Shown here one piece after another: positions 34,918 through 43,541 of a stretch of DNA of 64,000 nucleotides (positions within the stretch are counted from its first letter, which is position 1; every line of letters begins with the position of its first letter). The notes beneath the pieces were generated by a model that saw only the letters and a program-made list of their open reading frames with translations, made no database searches and was not told where the DNA came from. This DNA is from Candidatus Aminicenantota bacterium. GTDB lineage: Bacteria; Acidobacteriota; Aminicenantia; Aminicenantales; UBA8522. Made by a program: the position numbers and the translations under genes. Location: contig JAFNEO010000057.1 of the NCBI GenBank assembly GCA_017886205.1, positions 1 through 64,000 of the forward strand. The letters run 5' to 3'.

Positions 34918-36597
34918 TCAATTCGGGAAGACGATGCGGCCGCCGACGATCGTCGTCTTGACTCGAGCCTCAACTATCTTTTCGGGGGAAACCTCAAAGA
35001 TGTTCCGGTTAAGGACGACGAGGTCGGCCAGGAAGTCCTCCTTGATCAGGCCCTTGGACTTCTCGGCGAATTCGGCATAGGCGCCATTTGTCGTGTACGC
35101 CCGGAGCGCCTCTTCGAGCGAGATCTTCTGCTCCGGGTACCAGCCCTCAGGGTGCTTTCCGTCGGTCGTCCTCCGCGTTACGGCGGCGTAGATCCCGGCC
35201 AATGGGTCGAGCGGCGCCACCGTCCAATCGGACCCGGCGGCGAGCCTCACGCCGCTGTCGAGGAGGGAGCGGAAAGCATAGGTGGTCCGGCAGCGCGCCG
35301 GTCCGATCTTCCGCTCGGCCCAGCGGCCGTCGTCGATGGCGTGGTACGGCTGGACCGAGGCGATGATGCCCAGCCTCGCCATCCGCTCCATGTCCCCCGG
35401 CCGCAGGTGCTGGGCGTGCTCGATTCGCCAGCGCCGGTCTCTCGGCCCGTTCTGAGCGATCACTTTTTCGAAGATATCGAGGAGGACCGCGTTGGCCCTA
35501 TCTCCGATCGCATGGACGGCCACCTGCAAGCCCGCCGCGTCAGCAGCCCGGATTCGCTGCTCCATGACGCCCTCGGGAATCATGTCGGGGTGGAAGAGCC
35601 CCGACACTTGCGGATCATCGGCATACGGCTCGAAGAAAAGGGCTGTCGAGGAGCCCAGCGAGCCGTCGACGAACCCCTTAAGACCGCCGATCTTGATAAA
35701 TTCGTTCCCGAATGGCGTCTTCAGCGAGAGGCGCGAGAAAGCGTCCACTTCGACGATCGGGACGTAGAGGAAGATCCGGCAGGTTAGCTTTCCCGAGTCG
35801 AGCAGCTCCCGGTAGACAGCGAGGTTTCCGGTGCCGTAGGCCATATCGTGAGTCGAGGTGACCCCGTTCTCTGCGGCGAGGCGAAGGGCCGCCCCGGCCG
35901 CCTTCAGCCTGATCCCGAACGTCGGTTCGGGGATATGCCTGGTTACCAACTCCATAGCCGCGTCCTTGAGGATCCCGGTGGGTTCTCCTGTCCGGGGGTC
36001 TTTGAGGATCTCTCCCCCAGCAGGGGAAGAGGTTCCGGCGGTGACGCCGGCCAACTTCAAGGCCAAAGAATTAGCCAGGACCATATGTCCGTCATGGCGG
36101 TTCACGCACACGGGATTTTCAGGGGTAACCGCATCAATCCACTCCCGGTGGGGAAGCTCGGGCGGGTCGAACTGCTGGTGGTCCCAATCGCCGTTGAGGA
36201 TCCATTCGCCTTTGGCCAGCTCTGCAGCCTTGTCCTGGATCCGGGCCACGAAATCGTCTCGACTCCTGGCCTCCCGCAGCCGAATGCTGAGGAGCGCAAA
36301 GCCGCCGTCCAGGAAATGGGTGTGGCTGTCGATGAAGCCCGGGACGACGAGGGCCCCTCCGAGGTCGATGACCCGGCTGTCTCGACCGACCAGCCGGCGG
36401 ATATCTTTCGAGGTGCCGACCGCGACGATCCTTCCGCCCCGGACGGCCACGGCCTCGGCCCAGGGCCGACCGCTGTCCCCCGTCCAGACCGAGCCACCGA
36501 GGAGGGCCAGGTCAGCCATGGCTCGCACCCTGGCACAGGCCGGCAGGAGAGCAGTCCCCGCCAGAAAAACCAAGAGAATCCAGGTTCTTTTTTTCAT
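34918..36597 (-). CDS. YtcJ-like metal-dependent amidohydrolase, predicted lipoprotein
   Basis: 559-residue amidohydrolase-superfamily enzyme. Signal peptide with lipobox LLPAC near residues 17-21 suggests it is a lipid-anchored envelope protein. Metal site DSHTHFLDGG, internal histidines in HAIGDRAN and EHAQHLRPGD, and a C-terminal beta sandwich segment. YtcJ relatives act on unknown amides or formamides; the substrate is not known. The ATG at 36597 is preferred over GTG 36606, whose sequence serves as the GTGAAGG RBS. It ends 68 nt from ald and has no clear operon partner. Confidence 0.8.
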   Translation of the reverse strand: MKKRTWILLVFLAGTALLPACARVRAMADLALLGGSVWTGDSGRPWAEAVAVRGGRIVAVGTSKDIRRLVGRDSRVIDLGGALVVPGFIDSHTHFLDGGFALLSIRLREARSRDDFVARIQDKAAELAKGEWILNGDWDHQQFDPPELPHREWIDAVTPENPVCVNRHDGHMVLANSLALKLAGVTAGTSSPAGGEILKDPRTGEPTGILKDAAMELVTRHIPEPTFGIRLKAAGAALRLAAENGVTSTHDMAYGTGNLAVYRELLDSGKLTCRIFLYVPIVEVDAFSRLSLKTPFGNEFIKIGGLKGFVDGSLGSSTALFFEPYADDPQVSGLFHPDMIPEGVMEQRIRAADAAGLQVAVHAIGDRANAVLLDIFEKVIAQNGPRDRRWRIEHAQHLRPGDMERMARLGIIASVQPYHAIDDGRWAERKIGPARCRTTYAFRSLLDSGVRLAAGSDWTVAPLDPLAGIYAAVTRRTTDGKHPEGWYPEQKISLEEALRAYTTNGAYAEFAEKSKGLIKEDFLADLVVLNRNIFEVSPEKIVEARVKTTIVGGRIVFPN

Positions 36598-36645
36598 CGC
36601 CTTCACCCGCCTTATTCGGAAATGGAGTCAGGGCGTATCTCATGT

Positions 36646-37422
36646 TCATAACGAGATCCGCTGGAGATCCCGCGGGACGATCAGCCGACCCTTGAAGTGG
36701 CGCCGGATCTCGGCTCGAACTTCGGTGGGAACAGCCCAGACATCGGCCAGGAAATGACAGGGAATCAGGCATTTGACGCCGGCGTCCTGGCTCCATCGCC
36801 CGAGATCGAGCGAAGAAGTGTGGATGCCGCAAAGCCTCGGATATTTCTTGAAATAGCGGGACGGAGCGCTGGCCTCATGGACAAGGTAGTCGATCGCTCG
36901 GGCGTCTTTGAAGAGAGGCCTGTGGACCGGAGTGTCTCCCGAAAAAACGATTTCCTTTCTCTCCTCGTTCAAATAAAGATGGTAGGCCAAAGACGAGGAG
37001 TGGTGGGGAACCCGAAAACCGCGGAGAGACAAGGCGTCGTCGAGCCGCAAGATTTGTCCAGACCGGAGAGCCTGAAAGCGAACCCGTGTCCTGACGTTTT
37101 TTTCCCGCAGCCCGAAAAGGTCCAGGAGGCGGCGGGCGAAGCCGACCGTCTCCTCGGAACCCAGGAGCCCGATCTCACCATCATCGAGGATCAGGCTATG
37201 GACGAAAGACGGCAGGCCATAGATATGGTCCGGATGGACATGGGTGAGAATGATGGTCGAGACTTTGCGGGGGTCGAAATCGAGCCTCCTGATTTTGGCC
37301 ACGACGCTCCCGGGGCAGTCGATGAGGATGAGCTTAGCGCCCGCTCGAAGCAGGACAGAGGTATTGTCCCTCTGCGGCGTGGCTACCCAGCCGCCTGTAC
37401 CTAAAAAATAAATTTCGGCCAT
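36646..37422 (-). CDS. MBL-fold metallo-hydrolase (RNase Z-like)
   Basis: 258-residue hydrolase of the metallo-beta-lactamase fold. HVHPDH metal motif (about residues 61-66), a further histidine in FRVPHHSSSL, aspartate in FSGDTP and a late histidine in IPCHFLAD. The general layout resembles RNase Z/ElaC and cyclic-phosphodiesterase relatives, but the exosite arm of true tRNase Z is not evident. Substrate unknown. Good promoter upstream; its start faces repeat copy B. Confidence 0.8.
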   Translation of the reverse strand: MAEIYFLGTGGWVATPQRDNTSVLLRAGAKLILIDCPGSVVAKIRRLDFDPRKVSTIILTHVHPDHIYGLPSFVHSLILDDGEIGLLGSEETVGFARRLLDLFGLREKNVRTRVRFQALRSGQILRLDDALSLRGFRVPHHSSSLAYHLYLNEERKEIVFSGDTPVHRPLFKDARAIDYLVHEASAPSRYFKKYPRLCGIHTSSLDLGRWSQDAGVKCLIPCHFLADVWAVPTEVRAEIRRHFKGRLIVPRDLQRISL

Positions 37423-37442
37423 GTCCCTCAGCGAAGAGCCAT

Positions 37443-37471
37443 ATTTAAACCAAGTCGATCCCTAAAATCAA
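37443..37471 (-). promoter_or_regulatory. promoter of the MBL hydrolase gene
   Basis: Minus-strand TTGATT (37466-37471), a 17-nt spacer and TTAAAT (37443-37448), 20 nt before the ATG at 37422. Confidence 0.45.
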
Positions 37472-37524
37472 ATCTGATCCGAGTTATCGTTGCTACTATC
37501 ATCTTTGAATCTAATCTTTTTTTG

Positions 37525-37840
37525 CCAAGGCGAAGGATTCAGGTGAGGAACCCGACCCGAAACGCCCCCAAGAATCGATTCTTTATATATTAATCCCCCT
37601 TATCCCCCTTGACCAATCAAGGGGGACCTAGAATAGGTCGGCGTTTCGGGAAAAGGTCGGAGCGGGCATGGCCTATTTATTATTTGTTGGAGAACGAGGG
37701 GGAGTCCCTGGCGAAAGCCCTCCGCAGCGAAGCGGGCATGGTTCCTCTCGGCGTGCCGAGAGGAGAGCGGAGCGAGGACAGGGAGCGAATTTTTCACGCT
37801 GGGAAAAATTCGAGTCTTTCGCAGGGACTCTCCCGAGTTC
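37525..37840. repeat. structured dispersed repeat, copy B
   Basis: This occupies most of the 502-base gap between the divergent MBL and efp genes and has the same orientation as copy A. Helices seen: perfect 11-bp arms CCCGAAACGCC (37556-37566) / GGCGTTTCGGG (37640-37650) enclosing CCCCCTTGA/TCAAGGGGG (37604-37612, 37617-37625); a long stem between 37700-37717 and 37816-37834 with small bulges; inside it CCTCTCGGC/GCCGAGAGG (37744-37752, 37755-37763) and CGAATTTTT/AAAAATTCG (37786-37794, 37804-37812). AGCGGGCATGG is found at 37661 and 37731. No protein-like frame. It could be an RNA or a non-autonomous element. Confidence 0.85.
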
Positions 37841-37855
37841 TCCCGAGCCTCTTTG

Positions 37856-37884
37856 TTGACAGCCGGGCGGAGTTCAGCTAAAAG
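37856..37884 (+). promoter_or_regulatory. promoter of efp
   Basis: Consensus TTGACA (37856-37861), a 17-nt spacer and TAAAAG (37879-37884), 40 nt before the efp ATG. It starts 15 nt after repeat copy B ends. Confidence 0.6.
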
Positions 37885-37924
37885 GAAGGGTGCCGTTCGA
37901 CGGATGAAGCCCTGAGGAGGACGC

Positions 37925-38491
37925 ATGATCAACGCCACGCAGATCCGCAGAGGGATGCTCATCATCCAGGAAGGCCAGCTCTTCCGCGTGCTCGAGGCCA
38001 TCCATGTCACCCCGGGGCGATGGAAGGCCATGATGCAGACGAAGCTCCGCAACATCAAGGACGGAAGCCTGCTCAACTACCGGTTTCGTTCCGAAGACCG
38101 GGTCGAGCAAGCCTTTCTCGAAGAAGTGAAAATGGAATTTTTATACAAGGCCGGAGAGGACGCCGTCTTCATGAACCTCGAGAACTACGAGCAGATCCGT
38201 CTTTCTCCCGAGATCATCGGTGACGGCGGCAATTATCTCGTTCCCAACATCGTCTTCATCATCGAACTCTATGAAGGCCGGCCGGTCGCCGTCCGGCCTC
38301 CTCTAACCGTCGAGCTGAAGGTTATCAAGACTGAGCCGTTCATGAAGGGAGCGACCCAGTCGGCCAGCAGCAAGCCGGCCACACTGGAGACAGGGCTGAT
38401 CGGCACCGTCCCGCAGTTCATCAACGAGGGAGATGTCGTCCGCATCGACACTCGGGACGACAAGTATGTCGAACGGGCCAAGACCGGCTGA
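37925..38491 (+). CDS. efp: translation elongation factor P
   Basis: 188-residue EF-P, which enters the ribosomal E site to rescue stalling at polyproline. Three OB-like domains; N-terminal loop reads TPGRWKAM, placing R32 at the tip (P30-G31-R32) where E. coli has the modified lysine. Arginine at this position is the one rhamnosylated by EarP in Pseudomonas; no EarP, EpmA or other modifier gene is in the window. C-terminal GDVVRIDTRDDKYVERAK is typical. GAGGAGG RBS. The stop is 3 nt from the convergent propeller gene. Confidence 0.95.
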   Translation: MINATQIRRGMLIIQEGQLFRVLEAIHVTPGRWKAMMQTKLRNIKDGSLLNYRFRSEDRVEQAFLEEVKMEFLYKAGEDAVFMNLENYEQIRLSPEIIGDGGNYLVPNIVFIIELYEGRPVAVRPPLTVELKVIKTEPFMKGATQSASSKPATLETGLIGTVPQFINEGDVVRIDTRDDKYVERAKTG

Positions 38492-38494
38492 CGA

Positions 38495-40666
38495 TCAGAA
38501 CGTCTGTCTGTAGACGCCGATGTTATGGTGCCTGTCGGTCACCCGCACGGTGACCAAGTACTCGGCGTTTGACGGCAACGGCACCCGGAACTTAAAACTC
38601 TCGACACGGGAATCGCAGACGCCGTCGGCCGGAAAGATCACCCGCCACTCCCCCGGCCGGATGAGATACTCGACCCCCTGGATGGCGGAGAAGGAATCCT
38701 CTACTTGAAAGGCAACCTCGAGGGAGTTCCGATCCCGAGCTGCGGTGAAGCTTTTGACGACCGGCAGGGAATTATCGATGACCAGAGGGGAGCTCGTTTT
38801 TTCCGACCTGAGCTCTGAGCCCGGAGGGTTGGAGTCCAGGTCGCTGGCCCCGAGCTTGATAAAATAGACTCCGTCGGGATAGGAAAGCGTATCGAACACA
38901 AAGAGGGAATCCCTCCAGCCGTCCTTGACTGCGCGCCAGGTGTTCTCTCCATCTTTCCTGATCGATATAGTGTAGAGAAGCCGGTCATCGTTCTCGTCGG
39001 TCGCCTCCCAGGTCACGGTTTGAAAACCTTGGCGCTCAACCTTCTTGGCCATGTGCAGGGAACGGTCTTCCCTCTGGCTCTGTCCCCGGCCCGCCGGCGA
39101 CTCTTCCGCTCCCCAGACGACCTCCTCCTGGTCGGGAGGCTTGAGGTAGACCTCGTTGGGGGCGAGCAGGTCCAGCTTCTGGATGAGAGGAGCGATGTTC
39201 GCTTGAAGGTAGAAGAGGGCCACCCGCTGCAGCCAGGGAGAGACGTTGCCGGACTGAGTCCTGAATAGGACCTTGAGCTGGAGATAGCGGGCCTTCGGAC
39301 TCAGGATCTGCTCGTCTCTCTTCTGGATGGGAGGAGACCAATCGCTCCACATGCTGTTCGGCTCGAAGGAATTCCCGCTCCTCGTCTGGATCTGGATAGT
39401 TGCTCCCGCCGGCAACTGGCCGTCGAACTCCATCCGGCCCCAGGAGGATATGGTCCGGGCGTTCAGCACGTCGCTGATGTACTCGCCGCTCGACCTCTGC
39501 TCGGAGGAAAAAACCGTCAGCCGAGAGGGATTATCGGCCAGGACATAGATCTTCGTGTCGGCGGGCTCGAGCGCATACACCTGCTCCGAGCTGCCTTGGA
39601 TGAGCAGCGAGACCTTCTCATCGCTGTCGATGGTGTAGATACGGCCTTTGTTTCCCGTCCCAAAGAGGAGCCTCTTCTCCCCTTCTTTCCAGAGCAGCGA
39701 GTAGATGAGTTCGTCCTCGGACTCCCACAGCTTCTTGGCGATGCCATCGGGCCGGACCCGGATGAGCGCGCCCGGTTCTTTTCCGGAGGAAAGCAAAGCC
39801 GTGGGCATCGGCGCGCCGGAGGGGGCCGAAGCGCTCGCCGTGACGGTGACGTCCGTGGAGATGCGGACGGGCGGTTCGGCGGCCTCTTCCTTCTTGGTCC
39901 GTGACGGCGTCCCGCCGCAGGCGGCGTAGATGTTGCCGTCCGCGTCCAGGGCCAGGCTCTTGATCTCTTCGAAGGAGGATTCGAACAGGACCGTGGTCCG
40001 GCCCTCGGCATTGAGCCGGTAGACGACACCGACGCCGCCGCTCCCGGCGAGAAAATCCCCACCGCCGGACTTCTGCAGACAGAGGATGTGATTCTCTTCG
40101 GCCTTGAGCACCCGCTGGCCCTCCCCCTGAAGGTTAATCTTGTAGATGCCCCCCGCCTCTCCGACCGCAACCATCAAGAATCCGTCGTCGGAGAAGGCCA
40201 GGTCCCAGATGTATTTCTCTTCCGGGTTGAAGAAAGACTCTCCCTGGTCTTTCCCGCTGATCTTGTAGACCTTACCGTTCGGCGACGTCCCGGCGAACAG
40301 TACGCCCTTGGCGTCCATGGCCAGGCAGGTGATGTCCATCTCCTGAACCTGGTAATAAAGCTCGGCCTTGCCGTCCTTGCCGATCCGGTAGATCTTCCCC
40401 CCATGTCCCGTGCCGAGATAGCCGATCCCGTCCTTTCCGAGGAGAAAAGAGAGATAAAAGTCCTCGGCCGGCCCTTCCAGCTTATCTTCTTTCGGAGCGA
40501 GGGACAGGACGCCCTCGAAGGACACGGAGATGCCGTCCAGCTTGCCCTTGAGGAAATCGTCCTTGGTCCGGAGTTCCCATTTGCGGGGGACTACGGCCTC
40601 GAGCGAAGAAACTAATCCGACTATTCCTATAATAAAGATAGCCTTCCGGATTCTGTTCATTCTCAT
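38495..40666 (-). CDS. exported beta-propeller protein with C-terminal Ig-like part
   Basis: 723-residue exported protein. Signal peptide or anchor (about 5-25), then repeated blades of the pattern GxxYxGTxxxGKIYRI, each around 40-45 residues, from about 70 to 400 (WD40/NHL/YVTN-like). A Gly/Ala/Ser/Pro-rich linker lies near 270-300, followed by discoidin- or Fn3-like sheets toward the C-terminus (TWEATDENDDRLLYTI). I do not recognise a named family. Start at 40666 is set by AGGAGA upstream. It lies 10 nt after the S55-peptidase gene, so the two are probably co-transcribed and work together in the envelope. Confidence 0.65.
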   Translation of the reverse strand: MRMNRIRKAIFIIGIVGLVSSLEAVVPRKWELRTKDDFLKGKLDGISVSFEGVLSLAPKEDKLEGPAEDFYLSFLLGKDGIGYLGTGHGGKIYRIGKDGKAELYYQVQEMDITCLAMDAKGVLFAGTSPNGKVYKISGKDQGESFFNPEEKYIWDLAFSDDGFLMVAVGEAGGIYKINLQGEGQRVLKAEENHILCLQKSGGGDFLAGSGGVGVVYRLNAEGRTTVLFESSFEEIKSLALDADGNIYAACGGTPSRTKKEEAAEPPVRISTDVTVTASASAPSGAPMPTALLSSGKEPGALIRVRPDGIAKKLWESEDELIYSLLWKEGEKRLLFGTGNKGRIYTIDSDEKVSLLIQGSSEQVYALEPADTKIYVLADNPSRLTVFSSEQRSSGEYISDVLNARTISSWGRMEFDGQLPAGATIQIQTRSGNSFEPNSMWSDWSPPIQKRDEQILSPKARYLQLKVLFRTQSGNVSPWLQRVALFYLQANIAPLIQKLDLLAPNEVYLKPPDQEEVVWGAEESPAGRGQSQREDRSLHMAKKVERQGFQTVTWEATDENDDRLLYTISIRKDGENTWRAVKDGWRDSLFVFDTLSYPDGVYFIKLGASDLDSNPPGSELRSEKTSSPLVIDNSLPVVKSFTAARDRNSLEVAFQVEDSFSAIQGVEYLIRPGEWRVIFPADGVCDSRVESFKFRVPLPSNAEYLVTVRVTDRHHNIGVYRQTF

Positions 40667-40676
40667 GCCGAATCTC

Positions 40677-42476
40677 CTATTTCTTGATCTTGACCGGAAT
40701 CGAGACCATCCCCCGAAAAACATAAGGGATGGGGAGCTGGTATTCCCCCAGGGTGGACCGAGTCAGTTCGGTGGGTCCCGAGGCCGCGGCCCGCGGAGAA
40801 GCGAATAGGGATTTCATCGAGGGCGGCAGGTTCGGCATCTCCTCACCTTTGAGAAAAAGCCCCGGCTTGGAGGCCATCATCTTAAAGTAGATGCGGTTAT
40901 TTTTGCGCAGGCTGTTGAGGATACGAATCAATTGCCCCAGGCTGCGCGGGACGAAATCCTGACTCCGGTACTGGAGAGCCTCGACCTGATGGATGGAAGC
41001 GGCATCGGCGATGATCAGCTGGAACTCGGATCCGGCCGGAAGCGGAGGTGCTTCGATGACAACCTCCTCCTCGAAGCTCTGGCCGCCGAAGGCACGGCAG
41101 TAGATCTTCACCTGGATCCGCTCGCCGGACGAAACTTCGTACTTGTCCAGCCAGACCCTTTCCAGGGAGGAGAACCTCGCTTCTTCCATGGCGCGGATGT
41201 TCAGGTTGATGCGGTGAATGCCGACGGCCTGGAACTCGTTGTTAGTCAGGAAATAGACCACCGCCGTCAGCAGGCCGCTGAGGTTAGTCTTGGCCGCATC
41301 CAGGTTACCCGAGAAGAGGTCCTCGAGATGGACGCCGGCCCCGTTGTCCAGATAGACGTCGCCGTCGAGCGCATAGGAGAGATCGCCGATGGACCGTTCT
41401 TCGCTCGAGAGAACGGAAGCGACCGTCATATTCACGAGCAATGGGGTCAGGATCTTGTCGTTAGTCAGTTCGAGCTTGAATTCCTTACTCCGTCCGCCGG
41501 CTTCGCTGAGGCGGATCTCCAGCGGGACGGGCTGAGGCATCCTGCCCAGCTCGCCCAGCAAACCGGCCGTCCGATCCTGCAAGAAACGTCCCAGCCGCAT
41601 TCCCGCAGTGGCCAGCTTGAACGAGTTCTCGAGGCTCGGGACAATGACCACGACATTGGCCGCGGCCATGGTGTAGTCTACCTTTCCCAGGTTATAGAGG
41701 GAATGCCCGAAGGCCAGGACCCGCTCCCCATCGACATAGGTCACGGTGCCCACCGCGGCCGAGCGGAGGTCTCCGCCGACCAGCTCGACGGCGACGGGGT
41801 CCCCTTCTCGCAGGGTCATCCCAGCCGCGGGCGCAACGGCTACGGACTGCCCCGGGGTGCCTGAGTCCATCGGGTTGAGTCCCCAGCGGGCGAAGAGAGG
41901 CCGGGCTTCCTCAACGACCGCCCGAGAGAACCCGCCGAAGACAAGGGGGACACCGATCGGGGCCAGCGTCTGCCCCCGGGAGAACACGGCCGGCCGGGTC
42001 GCAACCAGGTCTTTGACCACGGCTATAAGGTCAGCCAGCGAAAGGCTGGTCTGGAGCGGGAGCGAAGGGACGGCGGAAGGCTTGGCTGGCCCGGGCGACT
42101 CGGCCACGGCCAGCATCTCACCGATCGGCGTGATCCCGGCGATCGGCTCCTTGGAAAAGGGAAAAGAATAGGCGATGGCGCCGATGAGTTTGCCGTCGAT
42201 ATAGACGGGACTTCCGCTCATCCCCTGGATGATGCCGGTGCTCTCGAGGCCCTTGCCGGAAAGCCTGGCCAGGATAATATTCCTCTTCGGCTGGTTGTTG
42301 GCGATAAGGCCCAGGATCTCGACGTCGAACTCCTCGATATCTCCGGCCAAGAAAACGGTCCGGCCCTTCCCTTTCATGCCCGGCTTCACCTGCTCCAAGG
42401 GCATGATGGGGGTGGACGCCTGAATCAGCCCAAGACACGTCCCCAATATGACGGCCAGCGCCGTGATGTGCTTAAT
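40677..42476 (-). CDS. SpoIVB-type (S55) peptidase-domain exported protein
   Basis: 599-residue protein with an S55 peptidase domain like Bacillus SpoIVB: GIIQGMSGSPVYIDGKLIGA carries the catalytic-serine motif (about residues 84-103), preceded by an N-terminal KPGMKGKGRTVF strand. The remaining 400 residues have no family I can name. In-frame there is no ATG or GTG before a signal peptide; the best start is ATT at 42476, directly preceded by AGGGAGAAGG and opening (M)KHITALAVILGTCLGLIQA, a full signal peptide. TTG at 42446 would cut the signal peptide in half. Most likely an envelope protease or processing factor. Confidence 0.7.
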   Translation of the reverse strand: MKHITALAVILGTCLGLIQASTPIMPLEQVKPGMKGKGRTVFLAGDIEEFDVEILGLIANNQPKRNIILARLSGKGLESTGIIQGMSGSPVYIDGKLIGAIAYSFPFSKEPIAGITPIGEMLAVAESPGPAKPSAVPSLPLQTSLSLADLIAVVKDLVATRPAVFSRGQTLAPIGVPLVFGGFSRAVVEEARPLFARWGLNPMDSGTPGQSVAVAPAAGMTLREGDPVAVELVGGDLRSAAVGTVTYVDGERVLAFGHSLYNLGKVDYTMAAANVVVIVPSLENSFKLATAGMRLGRFLQDRTAGLLGELGRMPQPVPLEIRLSEAGGRSKEFKLELTNDKILTPLLVNMTVASVLSSEERSIGDLSYALDGDVYLDNGAGVHLEDLFSGNLDAAKTNLSGLLTAVVYFLTNNEFQAVGIHRINLNIRAMEEARFSSLERVWLDKYEVSSGERIQVKIYCRAFGGQSFEEEVVIEAPPLPAGSEFQLIIADAASIHQVEALQYRSQDFVPRSLGQLIRILNSLRKNNRIYFKMMASKPGLFLKGEEMPNLPPSMKSLFASPRAAASGPTELTRSTLGEYQLPIPYVFRGMVSIPVKIKK

Positions 42477-42569
42477 GGTCCTTCTCCCTAGGAACGTCCA
42501 TTCTCAGCTTCTCCTTGTCAGGACCGGCCGACGTTGACCATGAAGGGCAACTTTTATACAATCGGGCCG

Positions 42570-43535
42570 ATGAAGGCTTTCCTCACCGGCGGAACCGGTT
42601 TCATCGGAACTCATCTGATCGATCTCCTGCTGGCCAGGGATGTGGAGGTCTATGTCCTTGTCCGGAACCCGGATAAAGAACCGGCCCTCCTGGAAAAGGA
42701 AGTCCGGGTGCTGAGGGGGGACCTTTTCTCTATCCCTGCCCTTCCGGCCGGCCTCGACATCGTGTTCCACCTCGCCGGCAAAACACGATCCCTGAATTCG
42801 GATGATTATTATACTGTAAACCAAGAAGGAACGGCAAGCCTCTTCCGCTCCCTGGGCCGACTCAAAGAGCGTCCCAAGGTTATTGTCCTCAGCAGCCAAG
42901 CCGCGGCCGGCCCGTCACTCGGAGGGCAACCGGTTAAAGAGAGCGACCCGCCTCGCCCGGTCACGCCCTACGGATGGAGCAAGCTTCGCGGCGAGCAGGA
43001 AGCCCTCAAGTTTAGGAACGAGTTCCCCATCGTCATCGCCAGGGCCTGCTCAGTCTTCGGACCCCAGGACCGGGACTTCCTCACCTATTTCAGGCTCGCG
43101 GCAAGGGGGATCGTCCTTACTCTAAAGACAAAAAAAGCCGCCAGCCTGATTTATATCAAGGACCTGGCCGAAGCGCTTTTCCTCTGCGCCCGAACAGGAC
43201 TCCCGAGCGGAGAAATCTTCAACATCGCCGACTCTCGGATATACACCTTGGAAGAACTCGGGATGGCGGCGGCCGCTGCGCTGGGAAGAAAATGCCGGAT
43301 AGTGAAGATCCCGAAGAGCCTGCTCTACCTCGTTTCGCTGCTCTTTGAGGCTGGCCATCATGTGACGAGGAACGCCGGGCTTTTCAACCGCGATAAGTAT
43401 CGTGACCTGATGCAGCCCGGATGGCTGGTGGACGTCAGAAAGGCCGCCGAGTTGCTCTCCTTCCGCACCCGCTATCCCCTGGACCGGGCGGTAGAGGAGA
43501 CGATATCCTGGTATCTCGCCGAGCGGAGGCTGTGA
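42570..43535 (+). CDS. NAD-dependent epimerase/dehydratase (SDR)
   Basis: 321-residue extended short-chain dehydrogenase/reductase. Rossmann motif TGGTGFIG at residues 6-13, and the family's serine/threonine-containing active-site region with YGWSK (YxxxK, about 138-142). Substrates in this family include nucleotide sugars, sterols and flavonoids; none can be assigned. The start was set at 42570 from the Rossmann strand because the frame is open to 42534 and no clear RBS exists. Single gene, convergent with the DsbD-N-like gene. Confidence 0.8.
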   Translation: MKAFLTGGTGFIGTHLIDLLLARDVEVYVLVRNPDKEPALLEKEVRVLRGDLFSIPALPAGLDIVFHLAGKTRSLNSDDYYTVNQEGTASLFRSLGRLKERPKVIVLSSQAAAGPSLGGQPVKESDPPRPVTPYGWSKLRGEQEALKFRNEFPIVIARACSVFGPQDRDFLTYFRLAARGIVLTLKTKKAASLIYIKDLAEALFLCARTGLPSGEIFNIADSRIYTLEELGMAAAAALGRKCRIVKIPKSLLYLVSLLFEAGHHVTRNAGLFNRDKYRDLMQPGWLVDVRKAAELLSFRTRYPLDRAVEETISWYLAERRL

Positions 43536-43541
43536 AGGGCC

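Noticed and set aside
33653..35080. 475-codon plus-strand frame opposite ald
   Set aside because: Antisense to ald and nuoE; composition is that of reversed codons.
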